A DNA stretch of 38,092 nucleotides from contig CADCWG010000063.1 of assembly GCA_902806335.1 (NCBI GenBank), forward strand, positions 1 to 38,092. Reading direction: 5' to 3'. The notes below the pieces were generated by a model. It was not told the origin of the DNA and ran no database searches. It saw nothing but the letters and a program-made list of their open reading frames with translations. Each line of letters begins with the position of its first letter. The first letter of the stretch is position 1. Positions 17,437-25,183 of the stretch are shown here, one piece after another. This DNA is from an uncultured Thermomicrobiales bacterium. Its GTDB lineage: Bacteria > Chloroflexota > Chloroflexia > Thermomicrobiales > UBA6265. The translations under genes were made by a program, and so were the position numbers.

Positions 17437-17572
17437 GATACGGGATTTGGGTGATCGCTTGGGCTTCGCCCGGTGGGATCGCAGCCGGCTTCGTCCCTGA
17501 GCCTCTGACCTCGGGGCCTGCCCCGGGCGGGCCGGCACCCCCGGTACCACCACTCATCAGCCGGATTCGGTG
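17437..17572 (+). repeat. Dispersed palindromic element, copy 5
   Basis: Left end GATACGGGATTTGGGTGATC, then GGGCTTCGCCCGGTGGG, GCAGCCGGCTTCGTCCC, GAGCCTCTGACCTCGGGG, the hairpin CCTGCCCCGGGCGGGCCGG, and right end CATCAGCCGGATTCGGT, which is the imperfect inverted complement of the left end. About 136 bases. Confidence 0.8.
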
Positions 17573-17789
17573 TGCGGCGAGGCTGAGCGATGGTGGGCCA
17601 GGCATGGTGCCCGGCCCGCCTGCCCATGGGTCCGGCGCGGGGCGGCTGGATGCGGTGGCGCGGTTGGGGTGCCGTTCGCTCCCTGCGGGATGTTGCGGCG
17701 CCTGCGAGAAGGACGGGACCGCACCGAGGGCACGGAAGCGCCCCAATGGCGGGAACTGCAACGGCGTGGGACCGTCCGGGAAGGGCGGG

Positions 17790-18326
17790 CTACGCCGCCA
17801 CGAGCGCGAGGGCGGCGCAGACGAGGAGCAGGACCACCACGCCGAGCGCCAAGCCGATCGCCGCCCGGTCGGGGTGGTCCGGCACGGCCACCCCTGTGGT
17901 CAGGGCGTCCGTCCCGTCGATCGATACCCCACCGATGGACGCCAGGCTCGGATCGGCGGACAGGGGCCCAGCGTCAGACACCGGAGGAGCGGCGGTCCGG
18001 GTCTCGGTCGTGCTGGTCTCGGTCGCGCCGATCTCGGTCGTGCCGACCTTAGTCGCGCCGATCTCAGCGCCGCCCGCCGCCGCATCGGTTCCCCTGGCGC
18101 GGCGCGCCCGCCGGGACCGTGGCCGCGGCGCCTCGGCCGGGACGAGCGACCCGCCGGCGGCCGGCGCGGAGTCGATCGGTTCCGGATGGGTCGGCGATGC
18201 CGTCGTGCCCGGCGACGCGTCCACCGGGGCGGCGGGGTCGCCTTCCGGTGGGACCGTTGTCGCCCCGGTGCGGAGCGGGGCGTCGTGGGACGGTGTCGCG
18301 GCCGTAGGGGTCGGCTTGGGATCCAT
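17790..18326 (-). CDS. Thr/Pro/Ala-rich protein with C-terminal membrane anchor
   Basis: A 178-residue protein of unknown function. Nearly all of it is low-complexity Pro/Thr/Ala/Ser sequence with a basic patch near residues 69-78 (RPRSRRARRARG). A Thr-rich five-residue repeat is coded by 18001-18072. A single hydrophobic helix closes the protein (AAIGLALGVVVLLLVCAALA), so it would be tail-anchored with the low-complexity part cytoplasmic, or extracytoplasmic if the orientation is reversed. The start at ATG 18326 has no strong Shine-Dalgarno. Composition bias alone could create such a frame, but the C-terminal helix and exact repeat register favour a real gene. It is divergent from the PAP2 gene. 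Confidence 0.5.
   Translation of the reverse strand: MDPKPTPTAATPSHDAPLRTGATTVPPEGDPAAPVDASPGTTASPTHPEPIDSAPAAGGSLVPAEAPRPRSRRARRARGTDAAAGGAEIGATKVGTTEIGATETSTTETRTAAPPVSDAGPLSADPSLASIGGVSIDGTDALTTGVAVPDHPDRAAIGLALGVVVLLLVCAALALVAA
18001..18072. repeat. Five 15-base tandem units inside the Thr-rich gene
   Basis: Units begin at 18001, 18016, 18031, 18046 and 18061 (last one partial), consensus GTCTCGGTCGYGCCG. In the minus-strand gene they encode GTTEI/GATET-like pentads. Exact register suggests recent expansion by slippage. Confidence 0.8.
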
Positions 18327-18659
18327 GGACGGTAGCTTAGCAGACGCCTCGAGGTCCCCCTGGAACGGCGCCGTCCCGGCGCGCAGCCATGGTCGTCGGC
18401 CCGGCGGACAGGGCGAACGCCGGGGGCGCGGCTCGTTCCGGGGAAGCGGCACTGGGCTTGCGTCCGCCCGCCGAGCCCAGTCCCACGCCGGGTCAGGCCA
18501 GCGCGGCGCGTCTCCGCCGTCGCGAGGATTCCCCGCGGCACGTGCCGAGCGTCGCCGCCAGGCGGCGCGGCCGGGGAAACGCGGGGGGCGCGCTCACCCG
18601 GAATGCGAATCCGACGTCGGCGGGGATCGCGCGTCCTGCCGCCCAGTGGGGACGATCTC
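18327..18659. other. Divergent gap upstream of the PAP2 gene
   Basis: 333 bases holding the 5' regions of the Thr-rich gene and the PAP2 gene. I see no gene, no convincing promoter and no repeat. Confidence 0.35.
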
Positions 18660-19748
18660 GTGAGGGTCTCCGACTCCCGAAGGGCCGGTCCGTCGTTCTC
18701 TCCGCTGCCCGGGTTCTCCCGTCCGCCCGCGCGGCGAATCCTGGTCGCTGGCGGCGCCTTCGCCGTGGCGTTCGTCGTCGACCAGCTGACGGGCAACCGG
18801 TGGACCGCGGTCTGGGGCAGCGGGGCGATCGTGACCTCGCTCGTCGCGCTCGCGCCCCGGATCCGGGGCCTCGCCGCGCACTTTGCCGCCTACGTCGCCT
18901 GCTGGGTGGCGTTCAACGTCCTCCGGGCGCTCGGCGACGGCGCCGGGTGGGGGGCGATCTCGACCGATGCCGTGCCCCTGTGGGAAGCGTCGTCGGCCGG
19001 CGGAGACCTGCCCACGGCCACGCTCCAGCGGTTCCTGTTCGACGCCGGCCACGCCCGCTGGCACGATGTCGCGCTGACGGCGGTCTACCTCTCGTTTTTC
19101 GTCGTTCCCCACGCCGTCGGACTCGGTCTGCTCGGCCGCGACCGGACCCGATTCGGGCGCTACCTGGCCGCGACGGTGGCGGTCTTCGCCCTGGGACTGG
19201 TCGGGTTCTTCGTGGCGCCCACCAACCCGCCCTGGCTGACCGGCGCCGCGGCGCCGGACGACGGGGGGACCGTCCACCGGATCGTTCCTCAGGTGTTGGC
19301 AAGCCTCGGGGTGCCGATCCGGTCCGCCGCGCCCGGCGACGGGCAGCCGGGCGGGTACGGCTTCGAGCCGAACCCGCTCGCGTCGATGCCCTCGGTCCAC
19401 GTCGCGGTGACGGTGCTGCTCGTCTTCGTCGCCGGGCAGGCGGGGATAGGCTGGCGCCTGGCGGCGGGGACCTACGCGGCGCTGATGGTCTTCGCCCTGG
19501 TCTACCTCGGCGAGCACTACGTCGTCGACGTCGTCGCCGGCGCGGCGATCGCCGCCGCGGGCTGGGTCGCGGCCGGGGCGGTCATGCCGCGCCTGACCGC
19601 CGGGCGCGGGCGGGGCGCCGGGCGCGGGCGGGGCGTCGACCGCTCCCAGGTGCCCGCCGCCGTTCACAGCGGGGCGACACATCCCGCTCTGGACGGTGGC
19701 CGGGTTCGCCCGCGTGGCGGCCGGCCGGAGGGCGTCAGGGGCGACTAG
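18660..19748 (+). CDS. PAP2-superfamily membrane protein (AUR1/inositol phosphorylceramide synthase-like)
   Basis: A 362-residue multi-helix membrane protein of the PAP2 (phosphatidic acid phosphatase/phosphotransferase) superfamily. Six or so hydrophobic helices are visible (for example ILVAGGAFAVAFVVDQL, YLAATVAVFALGLVGFFVAP, ALMVFALVYLGEHYVVDVVA). The active-site pieces are FFVAPTNPPW, SMPSVHVAV (the His of motif 2) and YLGEHYVVDVVAGA (motif 3 His and Asp). This arrangement matches the AUR1/PAP2_3 branch, which transfers phospho-head groups or dephosphorylates lipids at the membrane surface. The substrate is unknown. I chose GTG 18660 with GGGGAC upstream; the frame opens at 18603. The last ~50 residues, including a GRGRG stretch, are low-complexity and probably disordered. 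Confidence 0.85.
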   Translation: MRVSDSRRAGPSFSPLPGFSRPPARRILVAGGAFAVAFVVDQLTGNRWTAVWGSGAIVTSLVALAPRIRGLAAHFAAYVACWVAFNVLRALGDGAGWGAISTDAVPLWEASSAGGDLPTATLQRFLFDAGHARWHDVALTAVYLSFFVVPHAVGLGLLGRDRTRFGRYLAATVAVFALGLVGFFVAPTNPPWLTGAAAPDDGGTVHRIVPQVLASLGVPIRSAAPGDGQPGGYGFEPNPLASMPSVHVAVTVLLVFVAGQAGIGWRLAAGTYAALMVFALVYLGEHYVVDVVAGAAIAAAGWVAAGAVMPRLTAGRGRGAGRGRGVDRSQVPAAVHSGATHPALDGGRVRPRGGRPEGVRGD

Positions 19749-19817
19749 TGGTCTGGCGCCCCTCGTCGGCCGGGGACGCCTCCCGTCCGGGGCGCCGCTT
19801 GAGCCGCCCGGCTGCCC

Positions 19818-19844
19818 GTAGGGCATGGCATGCCGCGCCCCTAC
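19818..19844. repeat. Imperfect palindrome, GTAGGG...CCCCTAC family
   Basis: GTAGGGCATGGCA is followed by its near complement, ending CCCCTAC, with one base missing and two changes. It is followed by ACCACGGTTGACGGG, as at the site after ilvD. Confidence 0.65.
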
Positions 19845-19940
19845 CGGCGAACCACGGTTGACGGGTCACCAGGACGGGCGTTCCCCGGGGACGCGCAGCG
19901 GCAGCGCCCATCCCGCCCCGGGGCGACCGTGGGGGACAGA

Positions 19941-20092
19941 TCCCGAATCCGGGTGATCGGTGGTGGTCTCGGGGACGCCGGGCAGGCTAGCCCGCCCGGG
20001 GGAGCCCCGACGTCAGAGGCTCGGGGACGCAGCCGGCCGAAGCCGGCCGCGAGTCCGCCAGGCGATGCGCCGGCGACCACCCGGGTTCGGTA
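19941..20092 (-). repeat. Dispersed palindromic element, copy 6 (best-preserved ends)
   Basis: Read on the minus strand it begins TACCGAACCCGGGTGGTCG and ends with the inverted complement of TCCCGAATCCGGGTGATCG; the two ends agree at 16 of 19 positions. Internal blocks: GCATCGCCTGGCGG, GCGGCCGGCTTCGGCCGGC, GAGCCTCTGACGTCGGGGC and CCCCCGGGCGGGCTAGCC. 152 bases. Confidence 0.8.
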
Positions 20093-20102
20093 GGCCGGGT
20101 GA

Positions 20103-20909
20103 TCAGTCGGCCTGCCCTCCCTCGGGCACGTAGCGCCCGCGGTCGGGCACGGCCACCTCGTCGAAGTCGCGCACCAGGGCCTCCAGCCCCCGGGTCAGCG
20201 GCTCGCCGCGCATCGGCGTGCCGTGCCCGGTGGCCGCGACCGCCGGGTGGAGGGCGGCGAGCCGCTCGACCGAGGCCCGCGCCGCCGCCCAGTCCGGCGT
20301 GAAGTAGGCCGGCGGGCCGTGGACCTCCTGCTCCTGGGTGGCGACGGCGTAGAGCGACTCCTGCTTGACGGTCACGAAGGCGTCGGCCGCGATGAGGCAG
20401 CGGTCGGACTCCCGGAAGAGGGCGACCTGACCGGCGGTGTGGCCGGGGACGTGGACCCAGCGCCACCCCGGCATGTTGGGCACCGTCTCGTCCGCGGGCA
20501 GCGGGCGGACACGGGGCCCGAGGTCGATCGCCTTCCTGGGATAGGTGATTGACATCAGCGCCATCGCACCCCCACCGACGCTCGGGTCGGGGGGCAGGTA
20601 GTCGGCGGCGCCGGTGAGGTGCGGCAGCTCGAGCGGGTGGGCGTAGACCGGCACGTCCCAGCGCTCGAACAGCTGCGGGAACGCGCCGACGTGGTCGAAG
20701 TGGCCGTGGGTGAGGACGATCGCCTGGGGTGGCGTCCCCTCGCCGAAGCGCTCGCCGGCCGCCTTGACGATGTCGTCGGCGCAGCCCTCGACGCCGGCGT
20801 CGATCAGCACCCACGAGTCGGACGTCCCCCAGAGGTAGAGGTTGGCGAAGAGGTACCGCAGCCGCGTCAGGTCCGGCGCGACCTGGTCTACCGAGGAGAC
20901 GACCGTCAT
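20103..20909 (-). CDS. MBL-fold metallo-hydrolase
   Basis: A 268-residue zinc-dependent hydrolase of the metallo-beta-lactamase superfamily (glyoxalase II/lactonase-like branch). The signature THGHFDH is at residues 67-73 (His68, His70, Asp72, His73). Other ligands are in VHVPGHTAGQVALF (motif 3), LIAADAF (bridging Asp) and AATGHGTPM (motif 5 His). The N-terminal strand pair (LRYLFANLYLW, WVLIDAGV) is typical. The substrate is not predictable; relatives cleave thioesters, lactones or phosphodiesters. The start at ATG 20909 has GGAGGAAG directly upstream. It converges on the PAP2 gene and lies downstream of the HD gene on the same strand. Confidence 0.92.
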   Translation of the reverse strand: MTVVSSVDQVAPDLTRLRYLFANLYLWGTSDSWVLIDAGVEGCADDIVKAAGERFGEGTPPQAIVLTHGHFDHVGAFPQLFERWDVPVYAHPLELPHLTGAADYLPPDPSVGGGAMALMSITYPRKAIDLGPRVRPLPADETVPNMPGWRWVHVPGHTAGQVALFRESDRCLIAADAFVTVKQESLYAVATQEQEVHGPPAYFTPDWAAARASVERLAALHPAVAATGHGTPMRGEPLTRGLEALVRDFDEVAVPDRGRYVPEGGQAD

Positions 20910-21203
20910 GGCTTCCTCCGACTGTTTCGCTTCAGTGCCGCTCGGGGCAGGCGGGCCGTCGCGCGGAACCCGGCCGGCCCCCGGCCGCGCCGCGTGCGAG
21001 GCGGTGCGTGATCGAATCGCGTGGCCGCACGCGCTGGCTTCCGCCCCACGCCGCCCGCATCGCGGACGCGGCCTGGGGCGGCACAGGCAGATCCCGTGCC
21101 GCCTCGAGGTCCGACGGCGCCGACAGACGAGGCCGTGCTCGCCACGTCACGTCGGACATGACAGGTCGGTCGACCATCCCCGCCGAGGGAGGGGACTCAA
21201 AGC

Positions 21204-22676
21204 TCAGATCATCCCGCCCAGCAGCGGCAGCACCAGGCGCTCCCAGTGGGCGGCCACCTCGTCCCGGTAGGGCGCGGCGGCGACGATCCGGATCAGGCGG
21301 CGGTGCTCCTCGTAGCGCTTGAAGTCGCCGTCGCCGAGGCCGACGACGTCGCGCCAGGGCATCAGGGTCTGGAACCCGACGGGAGGACGGTCGAAGCGGA
21401 CCCAGACGCCGGTGCGCCACTTCTCCGGCTTGGGGATGTCGACCAGCACCGCCTCCAGCGGCACGGGCGCGCCGGTGAGCACCTCCAGCTCCTCGGCGAG
21501 GCGAAGCTCGGCGGCGCGGCGGGCGGCGGGGTCGAAGTAGAGGTTGCCGAGCCGGCCGTAGAGCTCGACCGCGCGGGCACTCACCTCGACCGCTCGCTTG
21601 TGGACGCGGCGCTCGGCCAGCGCCGCCGTCAGGCGCCGGGTCGGCGCCGGCATCGCGGGGTCGGCGAGCAGGGCCAGCAGCGAGGCGTCGTCGTGGGTCG
21701 GCAGCGCGGCCGGGTCCACCGCGCCGGCGAGCAGCGCCTCCTGGACGGCGCGGAGCAGCATCGCCATGCAGGCGCGGTTGGTGTGGTGCCAGTAGACGTT
21801 GTCGAACATCTCCTGGCGGGCGTTGATCAGGGAGTGGAGCGGGCTGACCCCCTTCGCCCCGACCACCACCCGTGGCGCCGACGGCACCGGGAACCCCGCG
21901 TCCGCACCCCCGCTGGTCCGGGCGCCGCGGCCGTCCGCGCTACTCCGGCCGCCGCGGCCGTCCCCGCCGCCACCGCTACCCTCGGCCAGCGGTACCTCGG
22001 CGATCGTGAGCGCGTCGATCAGGCGGGCGGTGTCGACACCGCCGTAGGGGACGTTGCAGGCGCGGGCGTCGCGCGGCAGGTAGTCCAGCTTGTCCATGTC
22101 GAGCGGCCCGGAGAGCAGGCCCCGCAGCAGCCGGTCGCCGGGGGGCAGCGGGCCGCCGGACGGGTCGATCACGGCGGCGACGCGCGCCGGGTCGACGCCC
22201 CACTGGTCGCGGAGGATCGGCGCGAGTTCGCCGTCGGGGTCGGTGATCAGGCGGCGACCGACCGCCTCGTGGGGGGGCACCGGCGGGCCGAGCTCCTCGA
22301 TCGCGTGGGAGAAGGGGTAGTGGCCGATGTCGTGGAGCAGGGCGGCGGCGGCGACGACGCGGGCATCGTCGTCGGTGATCGCCTCACCCGCGGCCGTGGC
22401 GCGGAGGTGGTCGACCGCGAGGCGGGTCAGGTGGAGGACCCCGAGGGCGTGCTCGTAGCGGGTGTGCTTGGCGGCGGGCCAGACGCGGGAGACGAAGCCG
22501 AGCTGCTGGATGCGGTCGAGCCGGAGGAACGTCCGGGTGCCGATCAGCGCGAGCTCGGGGGGCGAGAGGACGATCCGGTCGTAGAGCGCGTCGCGCACGG
22601 TGGTGGCGACCGGGAATCCCGTCCCCGGCACACCCTGCCCTGTCCCGACCCTCGCGTCCTCGCGCACGTCGGCCAT
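21204..22676 (-). CDS. HD-domain phosphohydrolase (SAMHD1/dGTPase-like)
   Basis: A 490-residue metal-dependent phosphohydrolase. The HD quartet is visible: His76 (HTRYEHALGVLHLT), His115-Asp116 (AALLHDIGHYPFSHAIE) and Asp195 (GPLDMDKLDYLPRD). The spacing and downstream segments (GVSPLHSLINARQEMFDNVYWHHTNRA) match the COG1078/SAMHD1-like group, which hydrolyses (deoxy)nucleoside triphosphates or related nucleotides; the substrate is unproven. A Gly/Ser/Arg-rich insert (about residues 225-255) interrupts the domain and looks like a disordered loop. I chose ATG 22676, with GGGGGA five bases upstream; an ATG at 22697 would add seven residues. Divergent from the MFS gene. Confidence 0.9.
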   Translation of the reverse strand: MADVREDARVGTGQGVPGTGFPVATTVRDALYDRIVLSPPELALIGTRTFLRLDRIQQLGFVSRVWPAAKHTRYEHALGVLHLTRLAVDHLRATAAGEAITDDDARVVAAAALLHDIGHYPFSHAIEELGPPVPPHEAVGRRLITDPDGELAPILRDQWGVDPARVAAVIDPSGGPLPPGDRLLRGLLSGPLDMDKLDYLPRDARACNVPYGGVDTARLIDALTIAEVPLAEGSGGGGDGRGGRSSADGRGARTSGGADAGFPVPSAPRVVVGAKGVSPLHSLINARQEMFDNVYWHHTNRACMAMLLRAVQEALLAGAVDPAALPTHDDASLLALLADPAMPAPTRRLTAALAERRVHKRAVEVSARAVELYGRLGNLYFDPAARRAAELRLAEELEVLTGAPVPLEAVLVDIPKPEKWRTGVWVRFDRPPVGFQTLMPWRDVVGLGDGDFKRYEEHRRLIRIVAAAPYRDEVAAHWERLVLPLLGGMI

Positions 22677-23344
22677 GGTTCCCCCGGGCATCCCCACCGT
22701 CCCGCCTCACGATCCGCGACCGCCGGTGAGAAGGATAGCGAAGTGCCCCCTCCGGGATGTGACCCGGCGCCCGCCCGCCCGCGCACAGCCCGTCCCTCCG
22801 GAGTCGGTGACCCACCACCCGACGGCCCACGGTGGGCATCGTTGGTGCCCGGTCGGTGCCCCGTAGGGGAGGGCCCCGCGCCCTCCCGGTACCCATCCCC
22901 CGCGCCCCGGCATCGCCCCCGCGCCCCAGCCCCGCCCGCCGACCCCGGGCGTGGTCTCGTGCCCCGTGGGGAGCCCCGCACTGGCAACGGCCACGGGATG
23001 GATGGCGGCGGACGGACCCAGGATGGGATCGGGGCGGGGGGAGTAGAACCCCTCCCTGACAGGTATCACAGGGGTAGGAGGCATCGCCCAGCGTGCCTCG
23101 GACGGGCGTCTCCCAGGGCCGAACGCAGGGGAACCTCTGGCGCGCCAGGGCGGCGAGCCGCCACCGCGGTGTGTCCGGTCTGGGTGACCGATGGACAGGA
23201 CATAATCGTCGGTCGTCCGGACAGGCTGGTCTGGCGACCCCACCGGCGAGGTTGGGGCCCGGGTCCAAGGGGACTGGCGGCGGGCAGGGGCCGACGGGAG
23301 GTATCGGCTACCCTTCCGGCAGAGATCCGACGCGAGTCCGACGC
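22677..23344. other. Divergent gap between HD and MFS genes
   Basis: About 670 bases with no recognisable gene. It contains one imperfect palindrome of the GTAGGGG family (22863-22892) and a weaker inverted repeat around 23047-23080 (ACCCCT...AGGGGT). No well-formed promoter hexamer pair was found. Confidence 0.45.
22863..22892. repeat. Imperfect palindrome, GTAGGGG...CCTCCC(G)GTAC family
   Basis: GTAGGGGAGGGC and its near complement GCCCTCCCGGTAC face each other across a 5-base loop. The outer GTAGGGG resembles the palindromes at 19818 and 33434/33515. This is the one member found in a divergent gap. Confidence 0.5.
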
Positions 23345-24682
23345 ATGGCGAGGGGCCGGTCCGTGGAGCAGCAGAGGCGACCCGCCGGGGCGGGTCGGGG
23401 GACGGCGCTGGCGGAGGAGCCGCCCCGCGCGTCGGAGGTCGGGCCGACGGACACGGCCGACGGTACGGCGGCGGCCGACGCGATCCCGGCATCGCCTCCG
23501 CGACGGGTCGCCGCGGTGCTGCCGCTGCCCCTCGCGGCGGTGGTGCTCGTCCTCACCTTCTGGTGCATCGACATCGTCTCACCCGCCCTGCCGGCGCTGC
23601 GCTCGTCGCTGGAGCTCTCGGCGACGAGCGCGGGGCTGGTCGCCGCGCTCTTCTTCGGCGGGCGGCTGCTGGTCAACCTGCCCGCGGCGCTGCTGGTCGA
23701 TCGCCTCGGCGCCCGGCGGACCACGGCGGTCGGCGGCGGGTTACTCCTGGCCGGGTCGCTGCTGGCGGCGACCGCGACCGGCGACGGGACGCTGCTCCCG
23801 GCCCGGGCGCTCCAGGGCAGCGGGGTCGCGTTTCTGGTCAGCTCCGCGCTGGTCTCGGTGCTGCGGGCCCGACCCGGCGGCGGCGCCGCGATGACCACGT
23901 TCAATCTCGGGGCCGGGGTCGGCAGCGGGCTCGGTCTGGCCAGCGGCGGACTGCTCACGGGGACGGTGGGCTGGCGGGGCGTCTTCTGGCTCAGCGCGGT
24001 GCTGGGAGCGACGCTGCTCGCCGCCGCGATCGCCAGCCAGGCGAGCGGCGCTGGCCGCGCCCGGCTGGCCGCCGGCGCGCCACCGGCCGGGGAGGGCGCG
24101 CCGTGGTTGTCGCCGCGCGCGCTGGTCGGCCCGCTGCTGGCCAACCTGCTCGTCTACGCCAACTACAGCGTCTTCGTCGTCGCCCTGCCCCTCTACGCCG
24201 CCGATCGGTTCGACGCGTCGGCCGGGTCGCTCTCGGCCCTCCTGCTGGCGACGAACGCCGTCCATCTCGGCGCGGCCGTCCCGGCTGGGCGGGCGATCCG
24301 CCGCTACGGCTCGCGCCGCTCGCTCGCGGTCGGATTCAGCCTGGCGACCGCCGGGCTGGTTGGCATGCTGGCCGTGCCGACCATTGCCTGGCTGGCCGTG
24401 CCGCTGGCCGTCTACGCGATCGGGGAGGTCACGGGGAACAGCGCGGCCGGCGACCTGATCCTGCACCACGGCGGCCGGGGCGGGAAGGCGGTCGGCCTGG
24501 TCCGCCTCAGCAGCGACCTGGGGCTCGTGCTCGGGCCGGCCATGGTCGGGGTGCTCGCCGACGTGGTCGGCGTCGCCGCGCCGTTCGTCGCCCTCGCCGC
24601 GTTCAGCGGCCTCGCCGCGTTCACCGCCGTGGGCGCGGCGCGGCGCGTGGCACCGCGGCCGACGCCGGCGCGGTTGGGCTGA
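23345..24682 (+). CDS. MFS transporter
   Basis: A 445-residue major facilitator superfamily permease with 12 predicted helices after a ~50-residue Ala/Arg/Glu-rich cytoplasmic N-terminus. Visible features: helix 1 LPLAAVVLVLTFWCIDIVSPALPAL; the conserved loop 2-3 motif NLPAALLVDRLGARRT (GxLaDrxGrr-like); motif-C-like GLGLASGGLLTGTVGWRGVFWLSA, typical of drug-type exporters; and in the second half AAVPAGRAIRRYGSRRSLAVG. The presence of motif C suggests an antiporter or drug/metabolite exporter, but the substrate is unknown. ATG 23345 was chosen because upstream translation is non-coding in character; no strong Shine-Dalgarno is seen. Convergent with the GNAT gene at 25184. Confidence 0.88.
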   Translation: MARGRSVEQQRRPAGAGRGTALAEEPPRASEVGPTDTADGTAAADAIPASPPRRVAAVLPLPLAAVVLVLTFWCIDIVSPALPALRSSLELSATSAGLVAALFFGGRLLVNLPAALLVDRLGARRTTAVGGGLLLAGSLLAATATGDGTLLPARALQGSGVAFLVSSALVSVLRARPGGGAAMTTFNLGAGVGSGLGLASGGLLTGTVGWRGVFWLSAVLGATLLAAAIASQASGAGRARLAAGAPPAGEGAPWLSPRALVGPLLANLLVYANYSVFVVALPLYAADRFDASAGSLSALLLATNAVHLGAAVPAGRAIRRYGSRRSLAVGFSLATAGLVGMLAVPTIAWLAVPLAVYAIGEVTGNSAAGDLILHHGGRGGKAVGLVRLSSDLGLVLGPAMVGVLADVVGVAAPFVALAAFSGLAAFTAVGAARRVAPRPTPARLG

Positions 24683-25183
24683 TCGCGCCGACTGGCGGTT
24701 GGCCAGGGCCGGCACCGGGCTGACACGGAATGCGTCTGTTCGGTGGTGGTACGGGCGCGCCGCCGGCCGGGTCCACCCGGAGCAAGCCCCGAGTTCAGAG
24801 GCTCGAGCACCAAGCCGGCTGAAACCGACCGAGGACCCGCCGGGCGAAGGCACCGGTGATCAATGGGTCCCGTATCAAACCGACACCGCCGCACTGTCGA
24901 CCGCACCGCGACCGCGCCGTTTCGTTGCTCGGGTCTCGTTGGCGGCCGATGGTCGGGCGTCGCGGTTGACCGGCGGCCATGAGCCGACGACGTGACCCTC
25001 GGCGGGGTGTCACCTCGTCGGGGACCGGTCGTGACCGGCCATCGCTTCGGGTGCGTGGGGTCGGGACCTCGTCGGCCGCGGGCCGCGCGACGCCCGGGCG
25101 TCCCCTCTCGGAGGTCGGGAGAGGGGACCGGGGGCGAACGCGGCGACCTATCGGCGGGGTGACGGCCGGTCGTCGCGCGGCCG
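24683..25183. other. Gene-free convergent gap with one dispersed-repeat copy
   Basis: It lies between the MFS gene (+) and the two-domain GNAT gene (-). It carries the element copy at 24722-24877; the remaining 300 bases contain nothing recognisable. Confidence 0.55.
24722..24877 (-). repeat. Dispersed palindromic element, copy 7 (reverse orientation)
   Basis: On the minus strand: TGATACGGGACCCATTGATC, then CCTTCGCCCGGCGGGTCC, GGTTTCAGCCGGCTTGGTGC, GAGCCTCTGAACTCGGGGC, a G+C-rich block, and a right end GCATTCCGTGTCA. Ends GATACGGGA and TTCCGTGTC form an imperfect inverted pair. Confidence 0.75.

Larger units (their letters stand above)
17179..17789. other. Gene-free convergent gap with a palindrome and a dispersed-repeat copy
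   Basis: ilvD (+) and the Thr/Pro-rich gene (-) converge here. It contains a 24-base perfect palindrome (17201-17224), a conserved tail ACACGGTTGACGGG just after it, and a dispersed-element copy (17437-17572). No coding sequence is recognised in the rest. Confidence 0.6.
19749..20102. other. Gene-free convergent gap with a palindrome and a dispersed-repeat copy
   Basis: It separates the PAP2 gene (+) from the MBL-fold gene (-). It has the same architecture as the ilvD 3' gap: a GGTCTG...CCTCGTC block right after the stop, a GTAGGGCATGGC-type palindrome, ACCACGGTTGACGGG, and then the dispersed element. No coding sequence is recognised. Confidence 0.6.

Noticed and set aside
17995-18090. Plus-strand frame with LGRADLGRADLSRADLS-like pentapeptide repeats
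   Set aside because: It has no usable start or ribosome-binding site and no flanking quadrilateral-helix sequence. The minus-strand frame has an ATG and ends in a membrane helix. The pattern is explained by the 15-base tandem repeat read in another frame.
23047-23080. Operator or riboswitch upstream of the MFS gene (ACCCCT...AGGGGT)
   Set aside because: A six-base stem with alternative pairings, 260 bases from the start codon, matching no known riboswitch fold.
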